Assembly: GCF_036884655.1 (NCBI RefSeq)
Contig: NC_088356.1
Location: 18,531,001 to 18,595,000 of the forward strand
DNA length: 64,000 bases
DNA from: Musa acuminata AAA Group
Lineage: Eukaryota; Streptophyta; Magnoliopsida; Zingiberales; Musaceae
Direction of reading: 5' to 3'
Part shown: positions 9,616 to 22,720 of the stretch, in pieces
Numbering within the stretch: position 1 is the stretch's first letter
How the letters are laid out: every line of letters begins with the position of its first letter
Notes under the pieces: model-generated
The model's input: the letters and a program-made list of their open reading frames with translations, nothing else
Told to the model about the DNA's origin: nothing
Database searches by the model: none
Program-made: the position numbers and the translations under genes

Positions 9616-12289
9616 TGTTAGGATCGAGAGCACTAAGAGGGGGGGGTGAATTAGTGCAGCGGATATCTTTTAGCGATTAAAAACAAAAGCTGCGTTCGTT
9701 CGATAAAAATCAGTTTTGAAGCAAAAGCCGACTCAAAGATAACTTATGACTAAGTGCAGTTTACGTCTAAACGTAGTTTACGTCTAAACACAATTTACGT
9801 TTTAATGCAGTTTGCGTCTAAACGCAGTTTTACGTCTAAACGCAGATTTACGTCTAAATGCAGATTTACGTCCAAACTCAGTTTACGTCTAAAACGTAGT
9901 TTTACGTTTAAACATAGTTTACGTCTAAACGTAGTTTTACGTCTAAAATGCAGATTTACGTCTAAACGCAGATTTACGTCTAAACGCAGTTTGCGTCTAA
10001 GCGCAGTTTGCGTCTAAACATAGTTTGCGTCTAAGCGCAGTTTACGTCTAAACGCAGCTTACGTCTAAACGCAGTTTGCGTCTAAACACAGTTTGCGTCT
10101 AAGCGCAGTTTACGTCTAAACGTAGTTTGCGTCTAAACGCAGTTTGCGTCTAAACGCAGTTTACGTCTAAACGCAGTTTGCGTCTAAATGCAGTTTGCGT
10201 CTAAACGCAGTTTGCGTCTAAACGCAGATGACAGTTTGCAGTTCTAAATGAAATCAAGACGTAAACGTAAACTGCACAGAACCTTGTTCGTAAAAGCGTA
10301 GAAGACAGTTTGCAGTTGTAAATGAAATCAAGACGTGAACGTAAACTGCACAGAACCTTGTCCGTAAAAAAGGCGCAGAAGATAGTTTGCAGTTGTAAGT
10401 GAAATCAAGACGTAAACGTAAACTGCACAGAACTCATTCGTAAAAGCGCAGAGAGACAGTTTGCAGTTTGTAGATGGAATCAAGACGTAAACGTAAACTG
10501 CACAGAATTCGTTCGTAAAAGCGCAGAGAGCAGTTTGCAGTTTGTAAATGGAATTAAGATGTGAACGTAAACTGCACAGAACTCATTCGTAAAAGCACGG
10601 AAGACAGTTCTGCAGAATCAAATGTAAACGTAAACTGTAATGTACGAAAATACGAATTTACGTCTGAATGCAGATTCGGAAGAACAGCACTTAGAACTTG
10701 TTCGTGAAAGCGCAGAGAGCAGTAGTAATGAAGGAGGTTTGCAGTAATGATAAAGTGCTCAAAAATAAACGCAAACCAGAGATTTAGAGTGGTTCGGTCA
10801 GCCTTGACCTACTCCACTTTTGGCTTCCTCCACCGACGAGGTCGCCGACGTCAACTAGGAGCCTTCCTTCAATAGGCGAAGGCCAACTACCCTCTTACAG
10901 ATTCACTCCTTTTGACGGGCTCAGGAGACAACCCTTACAAATGTTTTCTCTCCTCTCTTTACAACTCAAACTTGAAGAACAGAAGGAGGAGGAAAACTAG
11001 CAGTTTTGAGCTCTAAGAACCACTGAAAAGATCAAGATTTCGGCTTAGTTCTTGCTTTCTCAGTGCTGAATGGGTGGGGTATTTATAGGCCCCAACCCAA
11101 TTCAAATTTGGAGCTCAAAACGATCAAATCCCAGAATTCCGGGATCAGGCGGTTGCACTTCTTGACTGGAGAGGTTGCACCGCCTGGCAGAGCTCGAAGA
11201 CCGAGCTCAAGCGGTGCCACCTCTCTGCCAGGGAGGTTGCACCGCCCAGTCTTGCTCGAAGACTAAGCTCAAGCGGTGCCACCTCTCTGTCAGGGAGGTT
11301 GCACCGCCCAGTCTAGCTCGAAGACTGAGCTCAGGCGGTGCCACCTCCCGGCTGGGGAGGTTGCACCGCCCAGTCTCGCTGGGAGGCTTAGCCCAGGCGG
11401 TGCCACCTCCTGGCCTAGGCGGTTGCACCTCCTGGCACTATTCCAGATCACTGGTTGGGCTCCAAACTTAGCCCAAACCAGTCCGAATTCGGGCCCAATT
11501 GGCCCAAGATTAAGTTAATGGGATCATCTCCCATTTTCCAACTTAATCAACGTGCTAGCTACGATTAGATCTAAGACAATTTCTGCAGCTTTGCTTCGGT
11601 GCGTCAATCGCTTCTTCCGTCGAGTTTCCGGCGAACTTCCGTCGATCATCCGATGAACCCTCGGTGATGCTCCTGCGGACTTCCGGCAAACTCCTGGACT
11701 TTGCGACGATCCACTTGGCAAGTTCCGACGAGCTTCGCTTGGCAAGCTTCTGGACTTCTCGGATCTGTTCTCGCAGAACCTCTGACGACCGTCCGAACTT
11801 CCGTCGAACTCTCGAACTCCCAATGTGATCATAAACTTGACTCCGGCGCAACTCCCGCTGCTTGTCTAACTTTCATCGTAGTTAATCCTGCACACACAAA
11901 AACAAAAACTTCGATCGAGACAATTAATCCTAAGCAATTAACCAAGTTGTCCAGCATGTCATTGGTCCCTCGACGCTTCGTCCGATTCTTCGGCGCATCG
12001 TCCTTTCCTGCAGCCTATTGCCCAATCGGCCTGTTGGCTCCGCAACTCCGATATCCTTGGCACAATACCCGCTCTTCTTGGCTCGATGCCCGAGTCCACG
12101 ACCCGAAGCCTTCTGTCGATACGTCGACCGATCCATCGGCCCGACGTCCAATCTTCTGACATGTTCCTCCGGCACAACATGATTTTCCTGCTTTAATTGT
12201 CTCATCCTGATCAAAGCATCCTGCGTCACTCAAAACGCATATTAAATCATATATCAAGTAGTTTCATCATCAAAATACGAGATTCAACA
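9616..12289 (-). repeat. F1 LTR (5' LTR in element orientation)
   Basis: A second copy of 3488-6161 with the same length and layout: TGTTAGG start, U5 hairpin at 9630-9657, 17-bp array, 75-bp array, TATA at 11079-11088, dyads at 11148-11438, and a GATTCAACA end followed by the target duplication CTTGT. Open frames in the U3 (for example 11701-12159) appear in both LTRs only because the LTRs are copies; I see no coding signal in them. Confidence 0.92.
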
Positions 12290-13316
12290 CTTGTATGTAC
12301 AGAAAGGTAAGTGGGAGCACTATCGCCTTTTTGGTGTTATATGTGGATGACATCCTAATCATTGGGAATGATGTAAGAATGCTATCCACAGTAAAGGGTT
12401 GGTTATCTAGACACTTCTCCATGAAAGACTTAGGGGAAGCATCATATATCTTGGGGATTCAGATCTATAGAGATAAATCCAAGATGATGCTTAACTTGTC
12501 CCAGTCCAGGTACATAGATACCATTGTCAAAATGTTTGTCATGAAAAATTCCAAGAGAAGTCTCATACCGATGAGACATGGGATATCGCTTTATAGGAGT
12601 ATATCCCCAAAGACTTCTAAAGAAAGGGTGAAAATGGATAGGATACCCTATGCATCAGCAATAGGGTCTATCATGTATACCATGCTATATACCAAGCTTG
12701 ATATAGCGTATGCTCTAAGTGTCACGAGCAGGTATCAGGCGATCCAAGCTTGGAGTATTGGAAAGCTGTAAAGTGTATCCTTAAGTACTTAAGAAGGACT
12801 AAGGATTTTTTACTAGTATATTGAGGTAGTAGCCTCAAGATTGAAGGCTACATGGACTCAAGTTTTCAGTCTGATGTCGATGATAGCAAGTCGAATTCGG
12901 GATATGTGTACACCTTGAATGAAGGAGTAGTATGCTAGAAGAGTTCCAAGTAAGATACTACTGCTGACTCGACCATAGAGGCTGAGTACATTACTGTAGT
13001 AGAGGCAACAAAGGAGGGAGTCTGGATGAAGAAGTTCATCACAGATCTAGGAGTCGAGCTAAGTAACGAGGAGCTTATTCCTTATATTGCGATAACTATG
13101 GGGCGATTACTCAAATAAGGGAACCCGAGTCTCATTAGAAGTGTTCTGAGGAGGTTCCAACTTATTAGAAAATTCATGACCCGAGGAGATGTAGTAATGG
13201 AAAGAGTTTCATCTGAAGATAGCATTATAGATCCACTGACAAAGGCATTGTCTCAGATTGTCTTAGAGCATTACAAGGGATTGATGGCGATCAGACACAT
13301 AAGTAATTAGCTTTAG
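12290..13316 (+). pseudogene. B1 pol remnant, second half of reverse transcriptase and RNase H
   Basis: Continuation of the pol cut at 3487. It opens with the VSGSTIAFLVLYVDDILIIGN block, whose YVDD is the RT catalytic motif, and runs through MKDLGEASYILGIQIYRD. The RNase H follows at about 12770-13310 (YMDSSFQSDVDDSKSNSGY, then TIEAEYI). Stops occur in the RNase H part, for example in the segment at 12820-12960. The frame leads to the PPT at 13317. Confidence 0.88.
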
Positions 13317-13330
13317 GTCAAGTGGGAGAT
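13317..13330 (+). other. B1 polypurine tract
   Basis: TCAAGTGGGAGAT immediately before the LTR start TGCTAGTC at 13331, the usual place for plus-strand priming. Confidence 0.8.
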
Positions 13331-14422
13331 TGCTAGTCATAGGTGTCTAACAAGCCAATCACGTGAGTGATGACACGTGTGACTTGACATAGAATTTTTT
13401 TGCTTATTATATTTTGGCATTTATCACTTTATATAGACTATTGTATATATGCATGTATGTATTGTGATGTCCTTGGATCTGTGCAATGAGAATCGGATTG
13501 TGATGAGATCACGATAATGAGACTGATTTATTTTTATACATAAATCCTAAATAATTCCAGTCATAGGTTACTCGAGAGGGAAATTGAGATAACCGGACAG
13601 ACTATTATACTGTATACTCATCCATATGATAGATGTAACTAGTCTCATAGCTGCTCGTGTGGGGACACTAGGGATATAGTATAAGTGCTCATTGGAGAAT
13701 GAGTTCACTGATTGATCCGCTTATGGAATGCTGGATGGTTGATGATGCCTTATTGTCAGACAACGATTTCATAGTCCTAGTGGTGTATTTGGTTCTTAGA
13801 TTTGAGACACCAAGGATGTCCTATATAAGTGCTCTATTCTTTGATACCGGACTTATAGGTTTGGATGTCCCAGATCTAGTATAGCCGGTCATTGGGAGTG
13901 GTAGTCGACCTTACGAGGGCTATTGAATGTTGATAGAGAATCATCCACTCTTGGCGTCATGAGAGGAATATCTTATGTATTCTTGCTCAAACAAATCCCT
14001 ATCTAGGGTCATTCGGATTGAGAGAGAAAGAGTTCTCCGGGAGAATTCGATTAGAGTGAGACTTGAGTAGAAACCATATGGGTCTGACAGCACCATGCCC
14101 GGTATACCGTCTCTAGGATATTAGATGGATGAGGGACTATAGATATACGGTAACTGAGGACAAATAGGTCCAATAGATTGTATTCCCCTATATCGTATGG
14201 GGATTGCGGTGTAGTGGCCTAGTATATTCACAGTCGATGAGTCGAGTGAATTATTATAGAGATAATAATTCACTGAGCTAGAAGGAGTTCTGATAGGTAT
14301 GACTCATGGCTAGCTTGATATTGGGCCTAGAGGGTCACACACATATGGTAGATGTTGCGATGAGTAGAGGTTCGGATATGGGATATCCGTCGGAGCCCCT
14401 ATCTTATTGGATATCCAATAAG
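13331..14422 (+). repeat. B1 3' LTR, first part
   Basis: Starts TGCTAGTCATAGGTG and is homologous to the B2 5' LTR from 33863. It is interrupted at 14422 by solo LTR H (target duplication ATAAG at 14418-14422 and 16004-16008) and continues at 16009. Removing H and one duplication gives an LTR of about 1.60 kb, in agreement with about 1.61 kb in B2. Confidence 0.9.
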
Positions 14423-16003
14423 TGTTAGGATCGAAGCAGCACTAAGAGGGGGGGTGAATTAGTGCAGCGGTAAAGTACGATAAACTTTTGACGATTTAAA
14501 CACTTTCGAAAACTTCGTACAATAAAAGCAGCGTTTTATTTGAAACTATTTTGATTGCGTTTTAACTTGAAGGCAGTAACTAATGAAGGAATTTGTAGTA
14601 AGGTAATAGCAGGAAGTAAATGCAAACCAGAGAAGACGGTAGTTTATAGTGGTTCGGTCAATCGTGACCTACATCCACTCCTCCGATTCCTCTTCCGTCG
14701 AGGCCACCGGCATCCACTAACGATCTTCCTTTACTAGGCGAAGATCAACCTCCTTCTTACACCCCCCTTACAACCTCTTACAAGTGGTTCACCCTTTTAC
14801 AAAGATTTCAATGAATAGAAAGGAGGTGAACACTCAAGCTATTGAAAACAAGACTTTTCCTAAGGTTTTTCTCAACTTCTAGCTTCTCAAAAGGTTGTTG
14901 TCTCAGCTGAGATTTGAGGGGTATTTATAGGCCTCAAGAGGATTCAAATTTGGGCTCCAAAATTTGAATTCTCTTTGGTTCCCGATGCTGGCGGTGCCAC
15001 CGCCTGTCAGTTTCTGACACTGACAGTGGACTAGCGGTGCCACCGCCCAGCCAAGCGGTGCCACCGCCCAGCTTTTAGATGCTGGGCGGTGCCACCGCTT
15101 AGGCCAATTCAGCTCACTGGTTGGGCTCCAAACTTGGCCCAAACCAGTCCGAACTTGGGCCCAATTGGCCCATACGTGGGTTATAGGATTAACACCTAAT
15201 CCTAACCCTAATTAACATGCTAACTACGAATTTAAAGACATTTTCTAAGCTATTACAAAGTTCGTAAGTCAAGACTTCTTCCGGCGAGCTTCCGACGAAC
15301 TTCCGACGGTCTTCCGATAAACTGTCGGAAACCATTCTGCGGACTCCCGGCAAGCTCCTACACTTCACGATTTGATCTTGGCGAGTTCCAACGAGCTTCT
15401 TCGGCAAGCTCCGATCTTTCTCGACGAGCTCCGCGAACTTCCAACAAACCTTCTGGCGAGCTTCCGAAAAACCCTTTAGCAAGCTCCCTACTCATTCTCG
15501 GCTAGTTCTAGTAGCATTCCTGATGAACCTTCGGACTTCCGTCGAACTTTCGAACTCGCAACAAATCTTTCGTGCTTGACTTCGATACTTTATTTCACTT
15601 TATGTCTTCATCGTTATCGTAGTTAATCCTGCACACACAAGCCAAAACTCTACTCCGATCAAGACAATTATTACAAAGCGAATTGACATTTTGTTGCCCG
15701 GCACATCATTGGTTGGCGCTTCGTCCGATTCTTCGGCGCATCGTCCTCTCTTGCGGCTTGTTGCCCAATCAGCGGTTGACCTCTGCAACCCCGATATCCT
15801 TGGCGCAATTCCGCTCTTGGCCCGATGCCCGACGTCTGAAGCCTTCTGCCATCCAATATCCTAATGTGATCTCCTCCGACGTAACGTCAATTCCTCCTGC
15901 GTTAACTGTCTAATCCTGATCGAGTAGACCTGCATCACTCAAAATGCTTTTAAACATCTAAACACAATCAATTAGTTTCATTATCAAAATCCGAGATTCA
16001 ACA
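14423..16003 (-). mobile_element. SIRE solo LTR H (1581 bp)
   Basis: A complete SIRE-type LTR in minus orientation (TGTTAGGATCG start, GATTCAACA end) with perfect 5-bp target duplication ATAAG and no internal region, so it is the product of LTR-LTR recombination after insertion. It carries the standard parts: U5 poly-G hairpin (14439-14465), nested U5 stem-loop (14648-14679), TATA (14921-14930, minus strand), three or four GGCGGTGCCACCGCC dyads (about 14990-15100) and GAACTTCCG-type repeats (15270-15560). It is closest in layout to A2's LTR. Confidence 0.95.
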
Positions 16004-16008
16004 ATAAG

Positions 16009-16520
16009 CCCTTGAATTATTAGATCCTATGGATGAGATCCAATAAGAGCCCATAAGAGATTATTGGATAGAGATCCACTTATCTAAGAGGCTTGGGTAG
16101 TTGGATGGAGATCCAATACCCAATAGGGGAGAATCCATTAGGGTTAAGTTGACAGAGGACCTCTATAACTAGGAGGGATTCAGTGGTTAATAAGCTAGAG
16201 CCTTTGCTTGCCTCTCATATTCTCCTCCCCCTCTCCACCTCAAAGCAGACCTAGAGTTTTGAGGAGCGTCGTCGCAGCCCTACTGTGTAGATCATTGCTA
16301 GAGAGGAGGACACTTGACCTCCTTTACCCTCTCCTAAATATTTGTAAGGATTCAGGGATATACGATCTCCCTAGGTAACATAATCTACTCTATACATAGT
16401 TTTAAGTTTCACGGATTTTTACGCACCAATCTTCGCAAGACGACGAACATCTCTTTGGGAATAGGGGATTTTATTTTTTATTTTCCCGCTACGCATGTGA
16501 TGTCGCTACAAGATTTCCCA
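16009..16520 (+). repeat. B1 3' LTR, second part
   Basis: Continues the LTR after H. Aligns with about 34950-35474 of the B2 5' LTR, including the segment about AGATCATTGCTAGAGAGGAG and the end ...TTTCCCA at 16520. The next bases are GCACTATAAATACC, the TATA region of SIRE copy E. Confidence 0.85.
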
Positions 16521-16971
16521 GCACTATAAATACCGCATCATTTTCTACATAAAAGGGCATGAAAGTATGAACAAAATATTTAAGTTTTGGTGTGTGAAAC
16601 TATTGTAAAAGTGCTAAGAGTCCTTCTCCTCCCTTTCTAGTGTTGTGATCATTCAAGAGAGATGTGAGGCTTGTAAGGGTTGTCTCCTAAACCCGTGAAA
16701 AGGAAAAGAGAGTTGCAAAAGGATGGTTGGTCTTCGCCCATTGAAGGAAGACTGCTAGTAGATGCTAGTGTCCTTAGCAAGGAGGAATCAGGAGTGGATG
16801 TAGGTCATGACGATCGAACTACTATAAATACGTTATGCTCATTTTCAGTCTGCTTTTATTATCATTGTCATTACTCTCTAAGTTAATTGCTTAGTTCATT
16901 TACTCTAAGTCAAGTTTAAACACTCTAAACTAATTCACCCACCCCACCCTAATGATGGCTTGGTTCTAACA
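16521..16971 (+). repeat. SIRE copy E, 3' part of the 5' LTR
   Basis: Begins at TATA (ACTATAAATACC, 16523-16534) and runs to the LTR end TTCTAACA at 16971. It holds the usual U5 parts in + orientation: TTGTAAGGGTTGTCTCC, CGCCCATTGAAGGAAG, the decayed nested stem-loop, and a degenerate C-rich TAATTCACCCACCCC end. The 5' part is absent; B1 abuts it, and the missing half is expected left of B1, outside the window. Confidence 0.85.
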
Positions 16972-16973
16972 AT

Positions 16974-16985
16974 TAGTATCAGAGC
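16974..16985 (+). other. E primer-binding site
   Basis: TAGTATCAGAGC, one mismatch from the tRNA-iMet PBS, three bases after the LTR end. Confidence 0.8.
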
Positions 16986-17015
16986 AAGATCACTCTCATT
17001 TTAGTTTGAAACCCA

Positions 17016-18545
17016 AGAGAGACGGCGTTTGTTGGCAACTTAAAGGGTTACTCAATCATACATCCACCCATGTTCAATGGGACGAATTACACCTATTGGA
17101 AAACTAAGATGAAGATTTTTCTAATTTCTATAGATTTTGAGTTATGAAATATTGTGAAAAATGATTTTCAAAAGTCTTCTCTTCCAATGAACGATTGGAA
17201 TGAGGTGGAGAAGAAGACTTTTTCTTTAAATGCCAAGGCTATGAATGCCTTGTTTTGCGCTTTAGATAAAAATGAGTTTAGTCGAGTATTTATTTGTGAA
17301 ACGACTTTTGATATTTAGCACACACTTGAAATCACTCACGAAGGCACTAGTAGAGTGAAGGAGTCTAAAATAAATCTTTTAGTCTATAATTATGAATTAT
17401 TTCGAATAAAACTAAGTGAGACTATTGGAGACATGTACACTTGGTTTACGGATGTCATTAATAGTCTAAAAGCACTTGGTAAAAGCTTTTCTAACTCTGA
17501 ACTCATTAATAAAATCTTGAGTTTCCTTCCAAAGAGTTGACACCCTAAAGTAATGGTCATTCAAGAGGTTAAGGATTTGAATAACTTCCCTCTCGAAGAA
17601 CTTATCGGGTCACTAATGACCTATGAGATAACTTGCAATGCTCATGAAGAGCTTGAGAATAACCTTCTAAAGAATAGGAAGGATATAACACTAAGAACTC
17701 ATGAAGACCACTTGAAAGAAAGTTCAAGTGATGAGGACTATGATGATGACTTGGCACTCTTGTGACAAGAAGGTTCAAAAAATTCATAAAGAAATAAATT
17801 TAAAAATGACACTAAAAATAAAATTGAACACATGAAAGAACAAGTTATATGCTACGAATATAAGAAGCGAAGAAAGCACTCAAAGCAATGTGGGATGATT
17901 CGAGCGGCTCCGAAGACGAAGAACAAATCAATAAGGAAATCATAAACTATGCACTAATGGCTATTTGAGATGAGCTAAGTGGTTCATTTGATGCAAATTT
18001 ATATTTTGATGAACTTTTAAAGATTTTCATGATTTATTCGATGAATGTAGAATAATGAGTAAAAAGTATAATTCTTTGAAAAAGGAGCATGCCATTTTAA
18101 ATAATGAATTTGAAAAACTTAGGCATAACAATCCTTCGTTGCCTCCATACGCTAAGTGTGAATACCTAGAGGCACTTGAAAAGGAAAATTTGCTACTCAA
18201 AGAAACTCTAGAAAAATTTAAGGTTGGTAGCAAGTCCTTGAATATGATCCTTGCCAATAAGGGTTACGTTCATAGAAAAGGCGAAATCGGATTTGTGAGT
18301 AGCTCTCACCAAAATCCAACCACCTTTGTTAAAGGCCCTACCTTGCATGTATCACCCCACACTAAATGTAACTTTTATTGTAAACTCAGACATATAAATA
18401 TCTGTTTAAGAGATATAGTCTACACAAATTGATTTGGGTTCCGAAAGGAATCTTAAAGAACTCTATGCAAAATGATAAGTTAAGTAGATCGATTTTTGAG
18501 GCACCCAAGGCCAAATTGGTACCTTAAATCACCCTTTTATTGTAG
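17016..18545 (+). pseudogene. E gag remnant
   Basis: Homologous to C gag (55867-57450) from the first codons, where the ATG reads ACG. The UBN2-type domain is recognisable (YTYWKTKMKIFLISIDFE, KAMNALFCALDKNEFSRV, LEELIGSLMTYEITC) and the C-terminal part near 18060-18430 (FKVGSKSLNMILANKG, CNFYCKLRH). Many stops and a frameshift around 17765-17880 remove the first zinc knuckle. It ends with TAG at 18543-18545, at the same codon as the gag stop of A2. Confidence 0.88.
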
Positions 18546-21539
18546 AAATGTTCACCATCACAAGCTAGGAGTAAGAGATGGTACCTTGATAGTGGATGCT
18601 CAAGGCACATGACCGGAGATCCATCTCAAGTCTCTAAGCTCACTAGCTTAGACGAAGGGTATGTCAACTTCGGAGATAACAACAAGGGTAAAATCATTGG
18701 CAAAAGAACCAAGGTAACAAATTCAACTTTTTGATTGAAGATGTGTTGTTGGTTGATGGCTTAAAGCAGAATCTTTTGAGCATTGGTCAATTATGTGATA
18801 AAGGATGCATCGTTAGATTTGAATCCAATACTTGCATTATTGAAAAACTATACAAAAACACATCTATGATTGCCTAAAATAAAATAATGTATACACTATT
18901 GACATTGATGATCTTTGTAATGAAATGAATTTTTCGGTTTTGAATGATGATGCTTGGCTTTGGCATAGGAGATTAGGTCATGCTAGCATGAAACTAATCT
19001 CTCAAATCTCATCTAAAGAACTTGTAAGAGGTATTCCTAACATTAAGTTTGTTAAAGACAATGTGTGTGATGCATGTCAACTAGGAAAATAAATAAAATA
19101 TAGTTTCAAATCAAAGAATCAAATAAGCACCTCTAAACCATTACAATTGATTCATATGGATTTGTTTGGACCGATTAATACAACAAGCCTAGGAGGTAGC
19201 AAATATACCTTTGTAATTGTAAACAATTATAGTAGATACTCTTGGACATACTTCTTGACATACAAAAGTGATTGCTTTAAGTATTTTTTGAAGTTTTGTA
19301 AACTTGTTCAAAATGAAAAAAGCTTTATGATTTCATCGATTCGGAGTGATCATGGTGGTAAATTTCAAAACCGTGATTTTCATAACTTTTGTGAATCTAA
19401 TGGATACAACTACAATTTTTCTACTCCGAGAAATCCTCAACAAAATGTAGTAGAAAGAAAAAATAGAAACTTATAAGAAATGACAAGAACCATGTTGAAT
19501 GAATATACCCTACCTAAATATTTTTGTGTCGAAGCCATTAATACGACATGCTATGTCATGAATAACGTTCTAGTAAGATCATTACTTTCCAAAACTCCTT
19601 ATGAATTATGGAATAACAAAAAACCCAATATTTCATATTTTAAAATTTTTGGTTGTAAATGTTTTATCTTGAATGAAAAGATGCCTTAGGAAAGTTTGAT
19701 GCAAAATCCGATGAAGGTATTTTTCTTGGTTATTCTTCTGTTTCTAAAACCTTTCGTATCTTTATCAAAAAGAACTTTGGTTATATAAGAGTCTATTCAT
19801 ATTGTTTTTAATGAAGTTTTTGAATTTAAGAAAAATAATTTTGATGATGATCTTAATTTTGATTCTTTGAATTTGAATAAAACCTCTCCTTCAACTAGCA
19901 ACTTGGATACATCTTCTTCTGAAACATCCTTACCTAAGGAATGGAAGTATACAGATACTTATCCTAAGGAGCTAACTATACGAGATACATCAAAGAGTGT
20001 TCAAACTCGTTCTTCTTTTAAAACTTTTTGTGCCAATACCACTTTTCTTTCTCAAATTGAACCAAAATACATTAATGAAGCCTTGAAAGATGATTCATGG
20101 GTTATCGCAATGCAAGAAGAGTTGAACCAATTTGAGAGAAATGAGGTGTGGAAGCTAGTTCCGAGACCTAATGACTATTTAGTAATTGGTACTAAATGGG
20201 TCTTTAGTAACAAGCAGGATGAATTTGGTATCGTGGTTAGAAACAAGACTAGATTAGTGGCCAAGAGTTTCAACTAAGAAGAAGGTATCTATTATGAAGA
20301 AATCTTCGCTCCTATGGCAAGATTAGAACTCATAAGGATGTTCGTTGCCTATGCTAGTTGTAATAACTTTAAATTATTTCAAATGAATGTTAAAAGTAAT
20401 TTTTTTAATGATTTTATTTCCGAAGAAGTTTATGTTGAACAACCTCCCATATTTGAGAATGATAATTTTTCGAATCATGTGTTTAAATTGACTAAAGCTC
20501 TCTATGGATTAAAACAAGCCTCAAGGGTCTTGGTATGAGAGACTTAGCTCCTTTCTTATCCAAAATAATTTCTCTAAAGGCAAGGTTGATACTACATTGT
20601 TTAGTAAAAAATTTAAAAATAATTTTTTTATTATTCAAATTTATGTTGATGATATTATTTTTGGTTTTACAAATGAATCCTTATGCGAATCGTTTGCTAA
20701 GAGTATGAGCCAAGAGTTTGAAATGAGTTTAATGGGTAAACTAACTTTCTTTTTAGGCTTACAAATTAAACAACTTAGTGATGGTATTTTCTTATTCAAA
20801 CAAAATATGTATTAGACTTGCTGAAACGGTTTAATATGGATAGTTCAAAGGCCATCAATACTCTTATGAGTACCTCCACTAAGTTAGACATTGATAAAAG
20901 TAGAGAAAGCTTTGATCAAAAAGCTTATAGGGGTATGATAGCTAGTTTACTATACCTCACCACAACTATACCGGACATCATGTTTAAAGCAATTAAAATA
21001 ATTCTTAGATATCTTAAGGGAACCACTAATATAGGATTATGGTATCCAAAATCCAAAAACTTTGAATCAATTGCTTATGCTGATGCAGATTTTGTTGGAT
21101 GTAGAATAGATAGAAAAATTACATTTAGAACATGTCAATTTTTAGGTCATGCACTTGTCTCTTGGTCTTCCAAGAAACAAAACTCGATTGTACTAACTAC
21201 GATAGAAGCCGAATACATAGCGGCAAGTGCATGTTGTGCACAAGTTGTATAGATGAAAAATATATTAGAAGATTATAGAATTTATCTTAAGAATATTTCC
21301 ATAAAATGTGATAACATAAGTGCAATATATTTAATAAAAAATCCTATTCAACACTCTAGAACTAAACTTATTGACATTAGACATCACTTTATATGAGATC
21401 ATATTAATAATCATGATGTAATCTTAGAGTTCATTGATACGAAACATCAATTAGCCGATATCTTTATAAAACCCTTAAATGAAAAACAATTTGATTTTAT
21501 TAAAAGAGAGGTAGGCATGTTAAACTATCTGAATGCATG
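18546..21539 (+). pseudogene. E pol remnant
   Basis: All SIRE pol domains in order but broken. Protease [13 protein letters not shown] at about 18578-18616; pre-integrase [12 protein letters not shown] at 18960; integrase at 19147-19500 ([21 protein letters not shown]); RT at about 20200-20800 (MARLELIRMF, MNVKSNFFN, YVDDIIFG at 20640-20665); RNase H at about 21070-21240 ([22 protein letters not shown]). Stops and frameshifts separate the pieces and there are substitutions at conserved sites. Its decay marks E as the oldest element in the left cluster. Confidence 0.9.
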
Positions 21540-22720
21540 AGTTTATTGTATTTTTTTTTGGAACTATCTTCCTCTTAATTTATTTTATGAATGAAGCTTT
21601 CATGAATTTATTTCGTTTTTACCTTCCTCTTAACTTGGTATCAAATTTACTTCATACCCTTGCTCCATCACTTAATGATTTTTGATACATTCAATCAGTT
21701 CACTCATGGATTTTATTGACAAATACATCTCTCACAAATTTCACTCTTATAAATTTTTAATGAGAAACGAATTTTCTTGACTTACAAACTTTTGCAAAAA
21801 TCATGAATTCATTTGATAGAAACAGCTTTCACGAATTTTTTTCATGAATTTTTCTATTATAAAAGAACATTCACAAATTCTATGTCATGAAATGACACAT
21901 CTTTAGCTCTTACTATGAATCTTGATGAAATGAATTTTCAATCACTTATTATTTCTCCTTGTATTATTCTTGAACTTTTAATATCTCAATTCTTCTTGAT
22001 AAATGCACTATTCATGGACTTTTCCTTCTCTTTTCCCTTTCAAGAAGAATCCTATCGCAATAAGTAAAATTTTTGCTTAAAACTATTGCCCATTTCCTTT
22101 TTGTTAATGACAAATGGGGAGAAATATAGTAAATTAATGACAATATGGCATTATGAATGTTTCAAATATATCATGAATCATTATGAATGTATCATGAATG
22201 CTTGAAACGCATGGTAATATAGTACGAATACTTAAAAATATTTCATTCTTAAAATCATGCTTGATTTCGTATCAAAACGATGAATGTCTATCATTATGAT
22301 GATATATCGAATTTATCATGCTTAATTTCCTACTTACAATTGGTATCATGCCTCGGATTGATGAATTATCATCTTTTATCAAACCTAGAATTTGAATCTT
22401 GCTAAATTTCATATTTGAAGTTTGTATGAAAATGATTATTGCCTATCATCATTCGATATTGGACCTAAAAATGGATGCCATGCCATTAAATTATTTTTAT
22501 TGTGATAAAATACGTGGTATCATATTTTGAGATGATAAATCAGAACTAGTATCATGATGAGTATATCAATAAGCTCTAAATGCATGTATCTTATCAGTTT
22601 GATGCTCGAATTCAAAGGCCTTGAATTCAAGAGTGTCTTTTCACAAGTATAGCATATAGATAGGGGGAGTTAAGGTTAACTCCGTTATCAATTGATTATC
22701 ATCATAAAAAAGGGAGCGAT
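21540..22720 (+). other. E noncoding 3' region
   Basis: AT-rich, no ORF. Contains CCATTTCCTTTTTTGTTAATG followed by ACAAATGGGGAGAAA (about 22089-22123), the decayed form of the PPT-like hairpin seen in F1, G and A2. The terminal polypurine tract is AAAAAAGGGAGCGAT before 22721. Confidence 0.7.

Larger units (their letters stand above)
3488..12289 (-). mobile_element. Gag-only SIRE-like element F1, complete with both LTRs
   Basis: An 8802-bp minus-strand element with two LTRs of exactly 2674 bp (3488-6161 and 9616-12289), target duplication CTTGT on both sides, a tRNA-iMet PBS at 9602-9613 and a polypurine tract beside 6162. Inside there is only a 303-codon gag-like ORF and about 2.5 kb of AT-rich noncoding DNA; no protease, integrase, RT or RNase H is visible in any frame. 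It must therefore depend on other elements for pol, and is non-autonomous. The LTRs differ at a number of positions, so it is older than A2 but far younger than E. Confidence 0.93.
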
